Below are positions 35,529 to 42,569 of a stretch of 64,000 nucleotides of DNA, piece after piece (the first letter of the stretch is position 1; each line of letters opens with the position of its first letter). The DNA lies in the NCBI RefSeq assembly GCF_003368325.1, contig NZ_CP031467.1, positions 3,100,001 to 3,164,000 of the forward strand, written 5' to 3'. The position numbers and the translations under genes were made by a program. This stretch comes from Paraburkholderia caffeinilytica. Its GTDB lineage: Bacteria; Pseudomonadota; Gammaproteobacteria; Burkholderiales; Burkholderiaceae. Below the pieces are notes generated by a model that did not search any database, had not been told where the DNA came from, and saw only the letters and a list, made by a program, of their open reading frames with translations.

Positions 35529-36371
35529 TCAACGGTTGTTGCGGTTCATGAAGATCAGCCGCTCGAACAGGCTTACGTCCTGCTCGTTCTTCAGGAGCGC
35601 GCCATGCAGCGGCGGGATGATCTGTTTCTGGTCGGACGAGCGCAGCGCTTCAGGCGGAATGTCCTCGGCGAGCAGCAGCTTCAGCCAGTCGAGGAGTTCC
35701 GACGTGGACGGCTTCTTCTTCAGGCCGGCGACGTTGCGCAACTCGAAGAAGCTCTGCATCGCCGCGGCGAGCAGTTCCTTCTTGATGCCGGGGTAGTGCA
35801 CCTCGACGATCTGCTGCATCGTCACCGGGTCGGGGAATTTGATGTAGTGGAAAAAGCAGCGGCGCAGGAACGCATCGGGCAGTTCCTTCTCGTTGTTCGA
35901 CGTGATGATCACGAGCGGGCGCTTTTTGGCGCGGACCAGCTCGTGGGTCTCGTACACGTAGAACTCCATGCGGTCGAGTTCGCGCAGCAGGTCGTTCGGG
36001 AATTCGATGTCGGCCTTGTCGATCTCGTCGATCAGGAGCACCGTTTGCTCCTCCGACTCGAACGCCTGCCACAACACGCCCTTGACGATGTAATTGCGGA
36101 TGTCCTTGACGCGCTCGTCGCCGAGTTGCGAATCGCGCAGGCGCGACACCGCGTCGTACTCGTACAGGCCTTGCTGGGCCTTGGTGGTCGACTTGATATG
36201 CCATTGCAACAGCGGCATGCCGAGCGCGGCGGCGACCTCTTCGGCGAGCATGGTTTTGCCGGTGCCCGGTTCGCCCTTGATGAGCAACGGGCGCTTCAGC
36301 GTCATCGCGGCGTTGACCGCGAGCTTGAGGTCGTCAGTGGCGACGTATTGCGATGAGCCTTCAAAACGCAT
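35529..36371 (-). CDS. MoxR-family AAA+ ATPase
   Basis: A 280-residue AAA+ ATPase. Walker A is IKGEPGTGKTMLAEEVA and Walker B is VLLIDEIDKADIEFPND. Sensor 1 is VIITSNNEKELPDAFLRRC. The C-terminal lid is short. MoxR ATPases with a VWA partner remodel or activate enzyme complexes; the downstream gene encodes the partner here. The ATG at 36369-36371 lies after AAAAAGAGCATCTCGCC. The client could be one of the nearby redox proteins, but that is unproven. Confidence 0.9.
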   Translation of the reverse strand: MRFEGSSQYVATDDLKLAVNAAMTLKRPLLIKGEPGTGKTMLAEEVAAALGMPLLQWHIKSTTKAQQGLYEYDAVSRLRDSQLGDERVKDIRNYIVKGVLWQAFESEEQTVLLIDEIDKADIEFPNDLLRELDRMEFYVYETHELVRAKKRPLVIITSNNEKELPDAFLRRCFFHYIKFPDPVTMQQIVEVHYPGIKKELLAAAMQSFFELRNVAGLKKKPSTSELLDWLKLLLAEDIPPEALRSSDQKQIIPPLHGALLKNEQDVSLFERLIFMNRNNR

Positions 36372-36796
36372 GGCGAGATGCTCTTTTTTGGGAAAAAACC
36401 CAGTATAAGTCAGAAGGCCTGTTGCGCTGAAACCGCCTGGCGTAAGGTGTCACCCGCGATGCCGGACGCCGGTTCGAGTGCGCTTGCGGCGCTCGCGAGC
36501 AGCCCGTGCTCGCCCGGCGCGCCCGGTGGGCGGGCGCGCCGGGTGTCGTGGGCCGGCCGGGCGGAGCGCGGCGGGCGCCACGAAGCCATGCGGAACAGGC
36601 GCGCCGGAGCAAAATGGCGCCGGCCGTGGCTTTGCGGTGGCCGGATACGCTGCTGGCCCCGCGCGGTGGACGTTCGGCGCGGCGTCGCGGTACAATTAGC
36701 CCGATTTTTTTGGCCTGCGTGGCTACCCTATAAGAAGAACGGCGCGGGCCGTTGCCTTTTTGGGCGCCCGTTTCCCCTCAAGCCAGGTTACATGCT
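36372..36796. other. Divergent gap between moxR and the cytochrome genes
   Basis: This 425-base region is very GC-rich, with several dyads (around 36510-36560). On the plus strand TGGACG (36667-36672) and TACAAT (36691-36696), spaced 18 bases, could be the promoter of the cytochrome pair, leaving a leader of about 100 bases with a short T run at 36704-36710. The ORFs here are Arg/Ala/Pro-rich and not credible. Confidence 0.4.
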
Positions 36797-37165
36797 ATGA
36801 ATAAATTCGTCGGCAAACACGTCGTGATCGCAGCGCTGTCGGTGCTCGCGGGCTATGCGGCCAGTGCGCAGGCAGCGGATGTCGTCGGCAACGCGAAGGC
36901 GGGCCAAGGCAAGGTCGCGATGTGTATTGGCTGCCACGGCATCCCTGAATACCGCACGGCTTATCCAGAGGTCTACCGCGTGCCCATGCTCGGCGGCCAG
37001 AATCAGGCATACCTCGAGAACGCCCTGCACGGCTACAAGAAGGGCGACCGCCACTTCGAAACGATGCGCGCAATCACCGCATCGCTGTCGGATCAGGACA
37101 TTGCCGACATCGCTGCCTACTACGCAGCGCAAAGTTCCTCGTCGAAGAACAATCCCGACAAGTGA
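36797..37165 (+). CDS. Monoheme c-type cytochrome
   Basis: A 122-residue periplasmic cytochrome. The signal peptide ends near residue 24 (AGYAASAQA, then ADVVG). The heme motif is CIGCH in KVAMCIGCHGIPEYRTAYPE, and the sixth-ligand Met is in VPMLGG or later FETMRAI. It looks like one half of a cytochrome c4 or a c553-type protein. The neighbouring gene encodes a second single-heme cytochrome 59 bases downstream, so an electron-transfer pair is likely. The start at MNKFVGKHV follows GCCAGGTTACATGCT. Confidence 0.92.
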   Translation: MNKFVGKHVVIAALSVLAGYAASAQAADVVGNAKAGQGKVAMCIGCHGIPEYRTAYPEVYRVPMLGGQNQAYLENALHGYKKGDRHFETMRAITASLSDQDIADIAAYYAAQSSSSKNNPDK

Positions 37166-37224
37166 TCGGCTGCGGTCACCCAACCGGTCACTCGGCTATT
37201 TATATTCGCGGGATAGGAGAATTC

Positions 37225-37608
37225 ATGAATAAGCCCCAACAGGCACTCCACACGGTGTTCAAGGCTGCATGCGCGTCGGCGGCAGTCATCGGTCTGGTTG
37301 CAGCGAACGTCGCGCACGCCGCAGACGCCGGCAACGGCAAGGTGCTGGCGGACAGCCACAACTGCGCGGCCTGCCACGGCGTCAACCTGAACAAGCCGGT
37401 GAGCCCGGAATATCCGAAGCTCGCCGGTCAGCACTCCGACTATGTCTACTGGGCGCTGCGCCAGTACCAGATGGGCAACGGCAACCCGCACCTCGGTCGC
37501 AACAACGCGATCATGCAGGCGCAGGTGCAAAGCCTGTCGCAAAGCGACATGAAGGACCTCGCGGCCTACATCGAGTCGCTGGACGGCGCGCTGGTGCAGA
37601 AGAAGTAA
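37225..37608 (+). CDS. Second monoheme c-type cytochrome
   Basis: A 127-residue periplasmic cytochrome. MNKPQQALHTVFKAACASAA is a signal-like N-terminus, with cleavage about residue 34 (VAHA, then ADAG). The heme is attached at CAACH in HNCAACHGVNLNKPV. The C-terminal half has QMGNGNPHLGRNNAIMQAQ, where the Met ligand probably lies. It is homologous in layout to the first gene, as though a diheme cytochrome c4 were encoded as two proteins. GATAGGAGAATTC is a clear ribosome site. The terminator follows after 40 bases. Confidence 0.92.
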   Translation: MNKPQQALHTVFKAACASAAVIGLVAANVAHAADAGNGKVLADSHNCAACHGVNLNKPVSPEYPKLAGQHSDYVYWALRQYQMGNGNPHLGRNNAIMQAQVQSLSQSDMKDLAAYIESLDGALVQKK

Positions 37609-37648
37609 TCGCCGTCGCGCTGTTTTTGCGCTGTTTTCAGATTGAATG

Positions 37649-37670
37649 ACACCCCGCTTCGGCGGGGTGT
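37649..37670 (+). terminator. Terminator after the cytochrome genes
   Basis: 9-base arms ACACCCCGC and GCGGGGTGT around the stable TTCG tetraloop, followed by TGTGTTTTTA. Confidence 0.88.
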
Positions 37671-37724
37671 TGTGTTTTTAGGGCTCGGGTTGGGTGCTGG
37701 AGCGAGTTCGAGCGGCATGCTAAC

Positions 37725-37814
37725 CGCTGAGCCCGCTGAGCCCGCTGAGCCCGCTGAGCCCGCTGAGCCTGCTGACTCCACTGAGCCCGCTGACTCCACT
37801 GAGACCGCTCAGTC
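37725..37814. repeat. 9-bp tandem repeat, 10 units
   Basis: Five exact CGCTGAGCC units (37725-37769) are followed by five degenerate ones (TGCTGACTC, CACTGAGCC and similar). The array ends three bases before the stop of the DUF1841 gene. Its 9-base period would encode a three-residue repeat, but it is not in that gene's frame. Confidence 0.9.
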
Positions 37815-37817
37815 GCT

Positions 37818-38252
37818 TCAGTCCCGCGTGGCGCGCCGCTCGATGCGCTGCAAGTACGCATCGGTGTCCGGCGGGGTGCCGGTGCGTTGCGCTTCCCAGA
37901 TGGTTTCGCCGAGGCAATCCATGATCGCGTGCTGCGCCTCGTGAGTCGAGCCGAGCCGGGCGGCAAGCCGCTCGTGCGCCGCGCGGATGCCCGGCGGCTG
38001 GTCGATTGACAACTGTTCGGTGATCGCCAGATGCATCGACAGATGCAGGAACGGGTTGGTCTGGCCGCGTTCGGGCGAATAGTCCTGGGCCTGGGCGGCT
38101 TCCGTGTCGGTAAGGTCGGCGTGATATTCCGGATGCTCGACGATCCAGTCGGCGGCGATGGCTTCGAGCGGCGTCAGAATCTCGCCTTGACGCTGCTTGC
38201 GCCAGGTGTCGGTGAAAAATTGGCGGACTTCGTCGCGGCTGGGATTGAACAT
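37818..38252 (-). CDS. DUF1841 family protein
   Basis: A 144-residue soluble acidic protein of the DUF1841 family, conserved in beta- and gammaproteobacteria and without a known function. Typical segments are MFNPSRDEVRQFF, then GEILTPLEAIAADWIVEHPEYH, NPFLHLSMHLAITEQLSIDQ and a C-terminal GETIWEAQRTGTPPDTDAYL. Its family often sits beside nth, as here (same strand, 200 bases from nth). The gene ends right next to the 9-base tandem repeat. GTTCCCACGATG holds the start. Confidence 0.9.
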   Translation of the reverse strand: MFNPSRDEVRQFFTDTWRKQRQGEILTPLEAIAADWIVEHPEYHADLTDTEAAQAQDYSPERGQTNPFLHLSMHLAITEQLSIDQPPGIRAAHERLAARLGSTHEAQHAIMDCLGETIWEAQRTGTPPDTDAYLQRIERRATRD

Positions 38253-38452
38253 CGTGGGAACGGGGCGTTGGGCGTGAGGCGGGTTGGAAGGGGGTGATTT
38301 TACGCCGAGGCAGGGCGGCGTGCTGGCGGCGCGTCAGCGGACCGAAGCGCGGCGCAGGCCCTGGGCGTACAGGGTGCGTGCCACGTACGCGACGGACCAG
38401 CACGCCACGGCGACGCGGCGTCCTCTCGTGCGCTCGCCGAACGGCGCCGCCC

Positions 38453-39097
38453 TCAAAGATCCGGCGGCGGCGTCTTGGGCCGGAATTCGCACAGCGGCTC
38501 GATCACGCAGTGCCAGCATTCCGGGCGGCGCGCTTTGCATACATAGCGGCCGTGCAGAATCAGCCAGTGGTGGGCGTCCTGCTTGAACTCGGCGGGCGTG
38601 AATTTCTCCAGCGCCGCTTCGACCGCGCGCACGTCTTTGCCAGGCGCGAGGCCAGTTCGATTCGCAACCCGAAAGATATGCGTGTCGACGGCGATGGTTG
38701 GATGACCGAACGCCGTGTTCAGGATCACATTCGCCGTTTTGCGGCCGACCCCAGGCAAGCTTTCGAGCGCTTCGCGATCTTCCGGCACGTCGCCGCCGTA
38801 CTGGTCGAGCAGAATGCGGCAGGTTGCGATCACATTCTTCGCCTTGGTCCGATAGAGGCCAATCGTCTTGATGTAGCCGGCCACCCCTTCTTCGCCGAGA
38901 TCGAAGACTTTCTGCGGCGTGTTCGCGACCGGGAACATCTTGCGCATCGCCTTGTTCACCGACACGTCGGTGGCCTGCGCCGACAGCAGCACGGCGATCA
39001 GCAGTTCGAACGGTGTCGTGTATTCGAGCTCGGTCGTGGGATGCGGGTTGAGACTCTGAAGCGTCTCGTAGATAGCGCGGCGTTTATTCGCGTTCAT
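38453..39097 (-). CDS. nth: Endonuclease III (DNA glycosylase/AP lyase)
   Basis: A 214-residue base-excision enzyme that removes oxidised pyrimidines and nicks AP sites. The helix-hairpin-helix has LPGVGRKTANVILNTAFG with the catalytic Lys, and the catalytic Asp is in VDTHIFRVANRTGL. The iron-sulfur cluster ligands are CKARRPECWHCVIEPLC, with the expected C-x6-C-x2-C-x5-C spacing. Its start is 20 bases beyond the rsxB stop, so the two genes are almost surely co-transcribed. Confidence 0.96.
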   Translation of the reverse strand: MNANKRRAIYETLQSLNPHPTTELEYTTPFELLIAVLLSAQATDVSVNKAMRKMFPVANTPQKVFDLGEEGVAGYIKTIGLYRTKAKNVIATCRILLDQYGGDVPEDREALESLPGVGRKTANVILNTAFGHPTIAVDTHIFRVANRTGLAPGKDVRAVEAALEKFTPAEFKQDAHHWLILHGRYVCKARRPECWHCVIEPLCEFRPKTPPPDL

Positions 39098-39117
39098 GCG
39101 CGGCGTGGAGTTAAAGG

Positions 39118-39972
39118 TTAGCGTTTCGAGGGTGGAACTTCGGTGTTACCCCCGGTGTTACCCGGGGTGTTGTCCGCAGCGAGTCCCAGACGGCGGCGGC
39201 GTGCCTCGGCGGCGTCGATCTGCGCCTGCACGTCGGCGCTGACGCGCTCGGTGTTCTGCGGCCCTTGGCCCTTGGCGGCCAACTCTTCTTTCTTCTGGCG
39301 TGCTCGTTCGAGCGCGGCCTGAATGATCGCGCGTTTCTTCGCTTCGGCGGAGTCCGCGGCGGGTGCGGCGGGTGTGGCCGCGGCACCGGTTTCCGTTGCT
39401 GGAGCGGGCGCGCTGCTGACCGCTCGCCGCGCTGCAGCACGTGCCTCGGCAGCTTCGCGTTCACGTGCGAGACGGGCGTCGCGCAGGTTGTGGCGTTCGC
39501 GCGCGGCGTCGGCCTGACTCTGGCTCCATGCGTCCCAGCCGGTTGCTTCACCCGTGACCGGCGGCATCGCAATGCAGTCGACCGGGCAAGGCGGCACACA
39601 CAGGTCGCAACCGGTGCAGAGCGCGGCGATCACCGTGTGCATCTGTTTCGGTGCGCCAACTATTGCATCGACCGGACAAGCCTGCATGCACAGCGTGCAG
39701 CCGATGCAAACTTGTTCGTCGATAACCGCCAACGGACGAGGCCGCTCGACGCCGTTGGCGGAATTGAGCGGAATCACCGGTTTGCCGAGCAGTGCGGCGA
39801 GGCGCGCGACGCCTTCGGCGCCACCCGGCGGGCACTGGTTGTAGTCGGCCTCGCCATGGGCGACGGCTTCGGCATACGGGCGGCAGGCGGGATAGCCGCA
39901 CTTCGTGCATTGCGTTTGGGGCAGCAGATCTTCGATGCGATCTGCGAGTGTTCTGGAATCGGTCACGGTCAC
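39118..39972 (-). CDS. rsxB: Rsx/Rnf-type electron transport complex subunit B
   Basis: A 284-residue iron-sulfur protein of the RsxB/RnfB family. The N-terminal [4Fe-4S] domain has [17 protein letters not shown] and YNQCPPGG. A two-cluster ferredoxin follows: [16 protein letters not shown] and [16 protein letters not shown]. The usual N-terminal membrane anchor is absent, and residues about 175-284 are a highly charged Ala/Glu/Arg tail. None of the other Rsx/Rnf subunits is in the window. In E. coli the rsx operon ends with nth; here rsxB-nth alone persists. Confidence 0.92.
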   Translation of the reverse strand: MTVTDSRTLADRIEDLLPQTQCTKCGYPACRPYAEAVAHGEADYNQCPPGGAEGVARLAALLGKPVIPLNSANGVERPRPLAVIDEQVCIGCTLCMQACPVDAIVGAPKQMHTVIAALCTGCDLCVPPCPVDCIAMPPVTGEATGWDAWSQSQADAARERHNLRDARLAREREAAEARAAARRAVSSAPAPATETGAAATPAAPAADSAEAKKRAIIQAALERARQKKEELAAKGQGPQNTERVSADVQAQIDAAEARRRRLGLAADNTPGNTGGNTEVPPSKR

Positions 39973-40349
39973 GACGTTGGGGCTTGCCTCGTGGCCGCAC
40001 AGCGTACCGGGTGCGGATTAGGGAAAACACGCGGCAGGCCGGGGCAACACAAAAGCGCTGCGAAAGCGCAAACACGCGCCGATATAGGCAAGTACAGACA
40101 CGAATAGAGGCGCGAATTTGTGCAACTAAGGCTGCAACTAAGCGCAAGCGCTGAGCTTGAACTAAATAGCACATTATCGCCGATTTCCCCAATTGCCATC
40201 CGCAATCCATGTGCCATAATCGAAGCGCTTTTTCGAAAGACCGCAGAAGGGTGTTCCCCCAACCAGCCCGTTCAGTGCTGTCGGTGCAAGGCCCGAGGAG
40301 AGGCCGGCGGCGCGATCCGGATAACGCGGCTCACGAAGACGATGCCACC
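39973..40349. other. Divergent gap between rsxB and the TetR gene
   Basis: A 377-base AT-richer region. It holds a 10-base direct repeat TGCAACTAAG at 40121-40130 and 40133-40142, then an AGCGC-AA-GCGCT dyad at 40141-40152. These are candidate operator sites of the TetR regulator. A promoter is described separately. Confidence 0.45.
40193..40220 (+). promoter_or_regulatory. Probable promoter of the TetR gene
   Basis: TTGCCA (40193-40198) and CATAAT (40215-40220) are spaced 16 bases, 130 bases before the ATG. The candidate operator repeats lie 40-70 bases upstream of the -35. Confidence 0.45.
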
Positions 40350-40982
40350 ATGAATCAGCCGAAAATCAAAAGAGATCCTGAAGGCACGCGGCGCCGCATT
40401 CTGCTTGCGGCGGCCGAAGAGTTTGCAAATGGAGGGTTGTTCGGCGCGCGCGTCGATCAGATCGCCCGCCGCGCGGAGACCAATGAACGCATGCTCTATT
40501 ACTACTTCGGTAGCAAGGAGCAGCTTTTCACTGCGGTACTCGAGCACGCATTCAGCGCGCTCAATGAAGCGGAACGAACGCTCGAGCTGAACGGCATCGC
40601 GCCGGTCGAGGCCATCACACGTCTCGCGCATTTTGTTTGGGATTACTATCGCGATCATCCTGAGTTGCTGCGTCTCGTCAATAACGAGAATCTGCATGAG
40701 GCACGCTACATGCAGAAGTCGACGCGCATCCGCGAAATGATCTCGCCGATCGTCGCCACGCTCGGCAGCATTCTGGAGCGTGGTCAACGCGCGGGCCTGT
40801 TTCGCACCAACGTCGATCCATTGCGCTTTTATGTGACGCTGTCCGGCATGGGCTACTACATCGTGTCGAACCGTTTTACGCTTGAAGCGACACTCGGCCG
40901 CGATTTCAGCAGCGCGAGCGAACGCAGTGAGGTCATCCAGATGAACACCGAGTTGCTGCTTGCGTATCTGTTGCGGAAGTAA
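40350..40982 (+). CDS. TetR-family transcriptional regulator
   Basis: A 210-residue repressor-type protein. The DNA-binding helix-turn-helix is in RRRILLAAAEEFANGGLFGA through VDQIARRAETNERMLYYYFG, SKEQLF. The C-terminal ligand domain (residues about 80-205) belongs to a RutR/TetR_C group, in which a small ligand causes release from DNA. It converges with the PHA depolymerase gene and is divergent from rsxB. The direct repeats in the divergent gap are its likely operator. The ligand is not known. Confidence 0.92.
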   Translation: MNQPKIKRDPEGTRRRILLAAAEEFANGGLFGARVDQIARRAETNERMLYYYFGSKEQLFTAVLEHAFSALNEAERTLELNGIAPVEAITRLAHFVWDYYRDHPELLRLVNNENLHEARYMQKSTRIREMISPIVATLGSILERGQRAGLFRTNVDPLRFYVTLSGMGYYIVSNRFTLEATLGRDFSSASERSEVIQMNTELLLAYLLRK

Positions 40983-41064
40983 GGCCGCAGCGCGGCCGCG
41001 CATCTACGGCATAAGAAGCGGCAAAACAGGCGTCATAAGAAGCAAAAGAAGCAGTCCCGGAAAC

Positions 41065-41094
41065 GACAACGGCCTCTAAAAAGAGGCCGTTGTC
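41065..41094. terminator. Bidirectional terminator
   Basis: 13-base arms GACAACGGCCTCT and complement around AAAA, between the convergent TetR and PHA depolymerase genes. It lacks a long T run but is symmetric. Confidence 0.78.
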
Positions 41095-41112
41095 TATCTA
41101 TGCGCGCGGTGC

Positions 41113-42390
41113 TCAGGCTTCGACTTTTTCCTTCGCTACCTTCGGCGCCTTGTTGTGCTCGAGGATGAAGTCGCGCAACTGCGGATAGATGATGGTGCGC
41201 CACCGGCGGCCCGAGAAAATGCCGTAATGGCCGCATTTCTCCGCGGTGAAGTGACGCTTGTTCTTCTCCGGAATGCCGCTGCACAACTCTTGCGCGGCGA
41301 ACGTCTGACCGTCGCCGGAGATATCGTCCAACTCCCCTTCGATCGTGAAAAGCGCGGTCGTCTTGATGTCCTGCGGACGCACCCGCTCGCCCGCGACGTC
41401 CCACGTGCCTTCGGCGAGACTGAATTCCTGGAACACCACGCGGATCGTGTCGAGGTAATAGTCGGCGTCCATGTCGAGCACTGCGTTGTACTCGTCGTAG
41501 AAGCGGCGATGGGCTTCCGCGTCGTCTTCGTCGCCGCGCAGGAGGCTTTGGTAGAAGTCCCAGTGCGAGGCCGCGTGGCGCTCAGGATTCATCGCGACGA
41601 AGCCGGTGTGTTGCAGGAAGCCCGGGTAAACCTTACGGCCCACGCCAGGATAGTTCGGCGGCACCGTGAAGATCACGTTGTTTTCGAACCATTCATACGA
41701 GTGCTGCGTGGCGAGCGAGTTGACCGAGGTCGGGCTCTTACGCGCGTCGATCGGGCCGCCCATCATCGTCATGGTGCGCGGTGTGTCTTCGCCGCGGCTC
41801 GCCATCAGCGAAATGGCGGCGAGCACCGGAACGGTAGGCTGACATACCGAGATCACGTGCAGATTCTTCGCGCCGATGTGGCGGATGAATTCCTGGATGT
41901 AGGCGATGTAATCGTCGAGATGAAATTCGCCTTCTTCGAGCGGCACCATGCGTGCGTCGATCCAGTCGGTCAGATAAACCTTGTGGTCTTGCAGCAACGT
42001 GCGCACGGTATCGCGCAGGAGCGTGGCGTGGTGTCCTGACAACGGCGCGCACACCAGCACGACCGGCTCATCTTTCAATTGGGTAACAGCGCCGCTGTCG
42101 TCCGCGAAACGCTTGAAGCGCATCAGGCGGCAAAACGGCTTTTCGATGATCGTCTGTTCGATGATCGGAATGTTGTGACCGTCTTTGACAATCTGATGAA
42201 GGTTGAACTCAGGCTTTTCGTAATCTTTGCCGAGCCGGTAGAGCAGTTCGTAGCCGGCTGAAAGGCGTGTGGCGCCGGGCACATAGGCCAAAGGGCTGGC
42301 GGGATTCGCGAACGATTTCGACGCAGCTTGGGCCCAGGCGGTAAGGGGGCTCAACATCGCCCGTTGGAATTCGTGCAGTTGGTAGAGCAT
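41113..42390 (-). CDS. phaZ: Intracellular polyhydroxyalkanoate depolymerase
   Basis: A 425-residue enzyme that hydrolyses stored short-chain polyhydroxyalkanoate granules. Its nucleophile is a cysteine in HVISVCQPTVPVLAAIS, a feature of the Ralstonia-type PhaZ group, which uses Cys in a lipase-like box. Other marks are MLYQLHEFQRAMLSPLTAWAQ at the start and EKCGHYGIFSGRRWR with the catalytic His near the C-terminus. The Met at 42390 was chosen over an upstream reading with 27 unrelated residues. No phaC, phaA or phaB is in the window. Confidence 0.93.
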   Translation of the reverse strand: MLYQLHEFQRAMLSPLTAWAQAASKSFANPASPLAYVPGATRLSAGYELLYRLGKDYEKPEFNLHQIVKDGHNIPIIEQTIIEKPFCRLMRFKRFADDSGAVTQLKDEPVVLVCAPLSGHHATLLRDTVRTLLQDHKVYLTDWIDARMVPLEEGEFHLDDYIAYIQEFIRHIGAKNLHVISVCQPTVPVLAAISLMASRGEDTPRTMTMMGGPIDARKSPTSVNSLATQHSYEWFENNVIFTVPPNYPGVGRKVYPGFLQHTGFVAMNPERHAASHWDFYQSLLRGDEDDAEAHRRFYDEYNAVLDMDADYYLDTIRVVFQEFSLAEGTWDVAGERVRPQDIKTTALFTIEGELDDISGDGQTFAAQELCSGIPEKNKRHFTAEKCGHYGIFSGRRWRTIIYPQLRDFILEHNKAPKVAKEKVEA

Positions 42391-42569
42391 GGGTGCTCCG
42401 TTTAAGCGGTTCGCATGGGGCTTGGCAAACACGCGTGTGGCGTTGCGGCAGGCCGTATAGGTTGTAGGCACATTGATTTTCGGCCAACAGTCTGCTCGAT
42501 CATACTGAACAAAGCGTACTTGTGCAATGCAGCAATTTACACGCGAACTGTGTGCAAACTGTCATTGAA

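Noticed and set aside
37720..38403. 227-residue minus-strand ORF with Ser-Gly-Leu repeats
   Set aside because: It reads the 9-base array in one frame and lies over DUF1841 in another; DUF1841 is the real gene.
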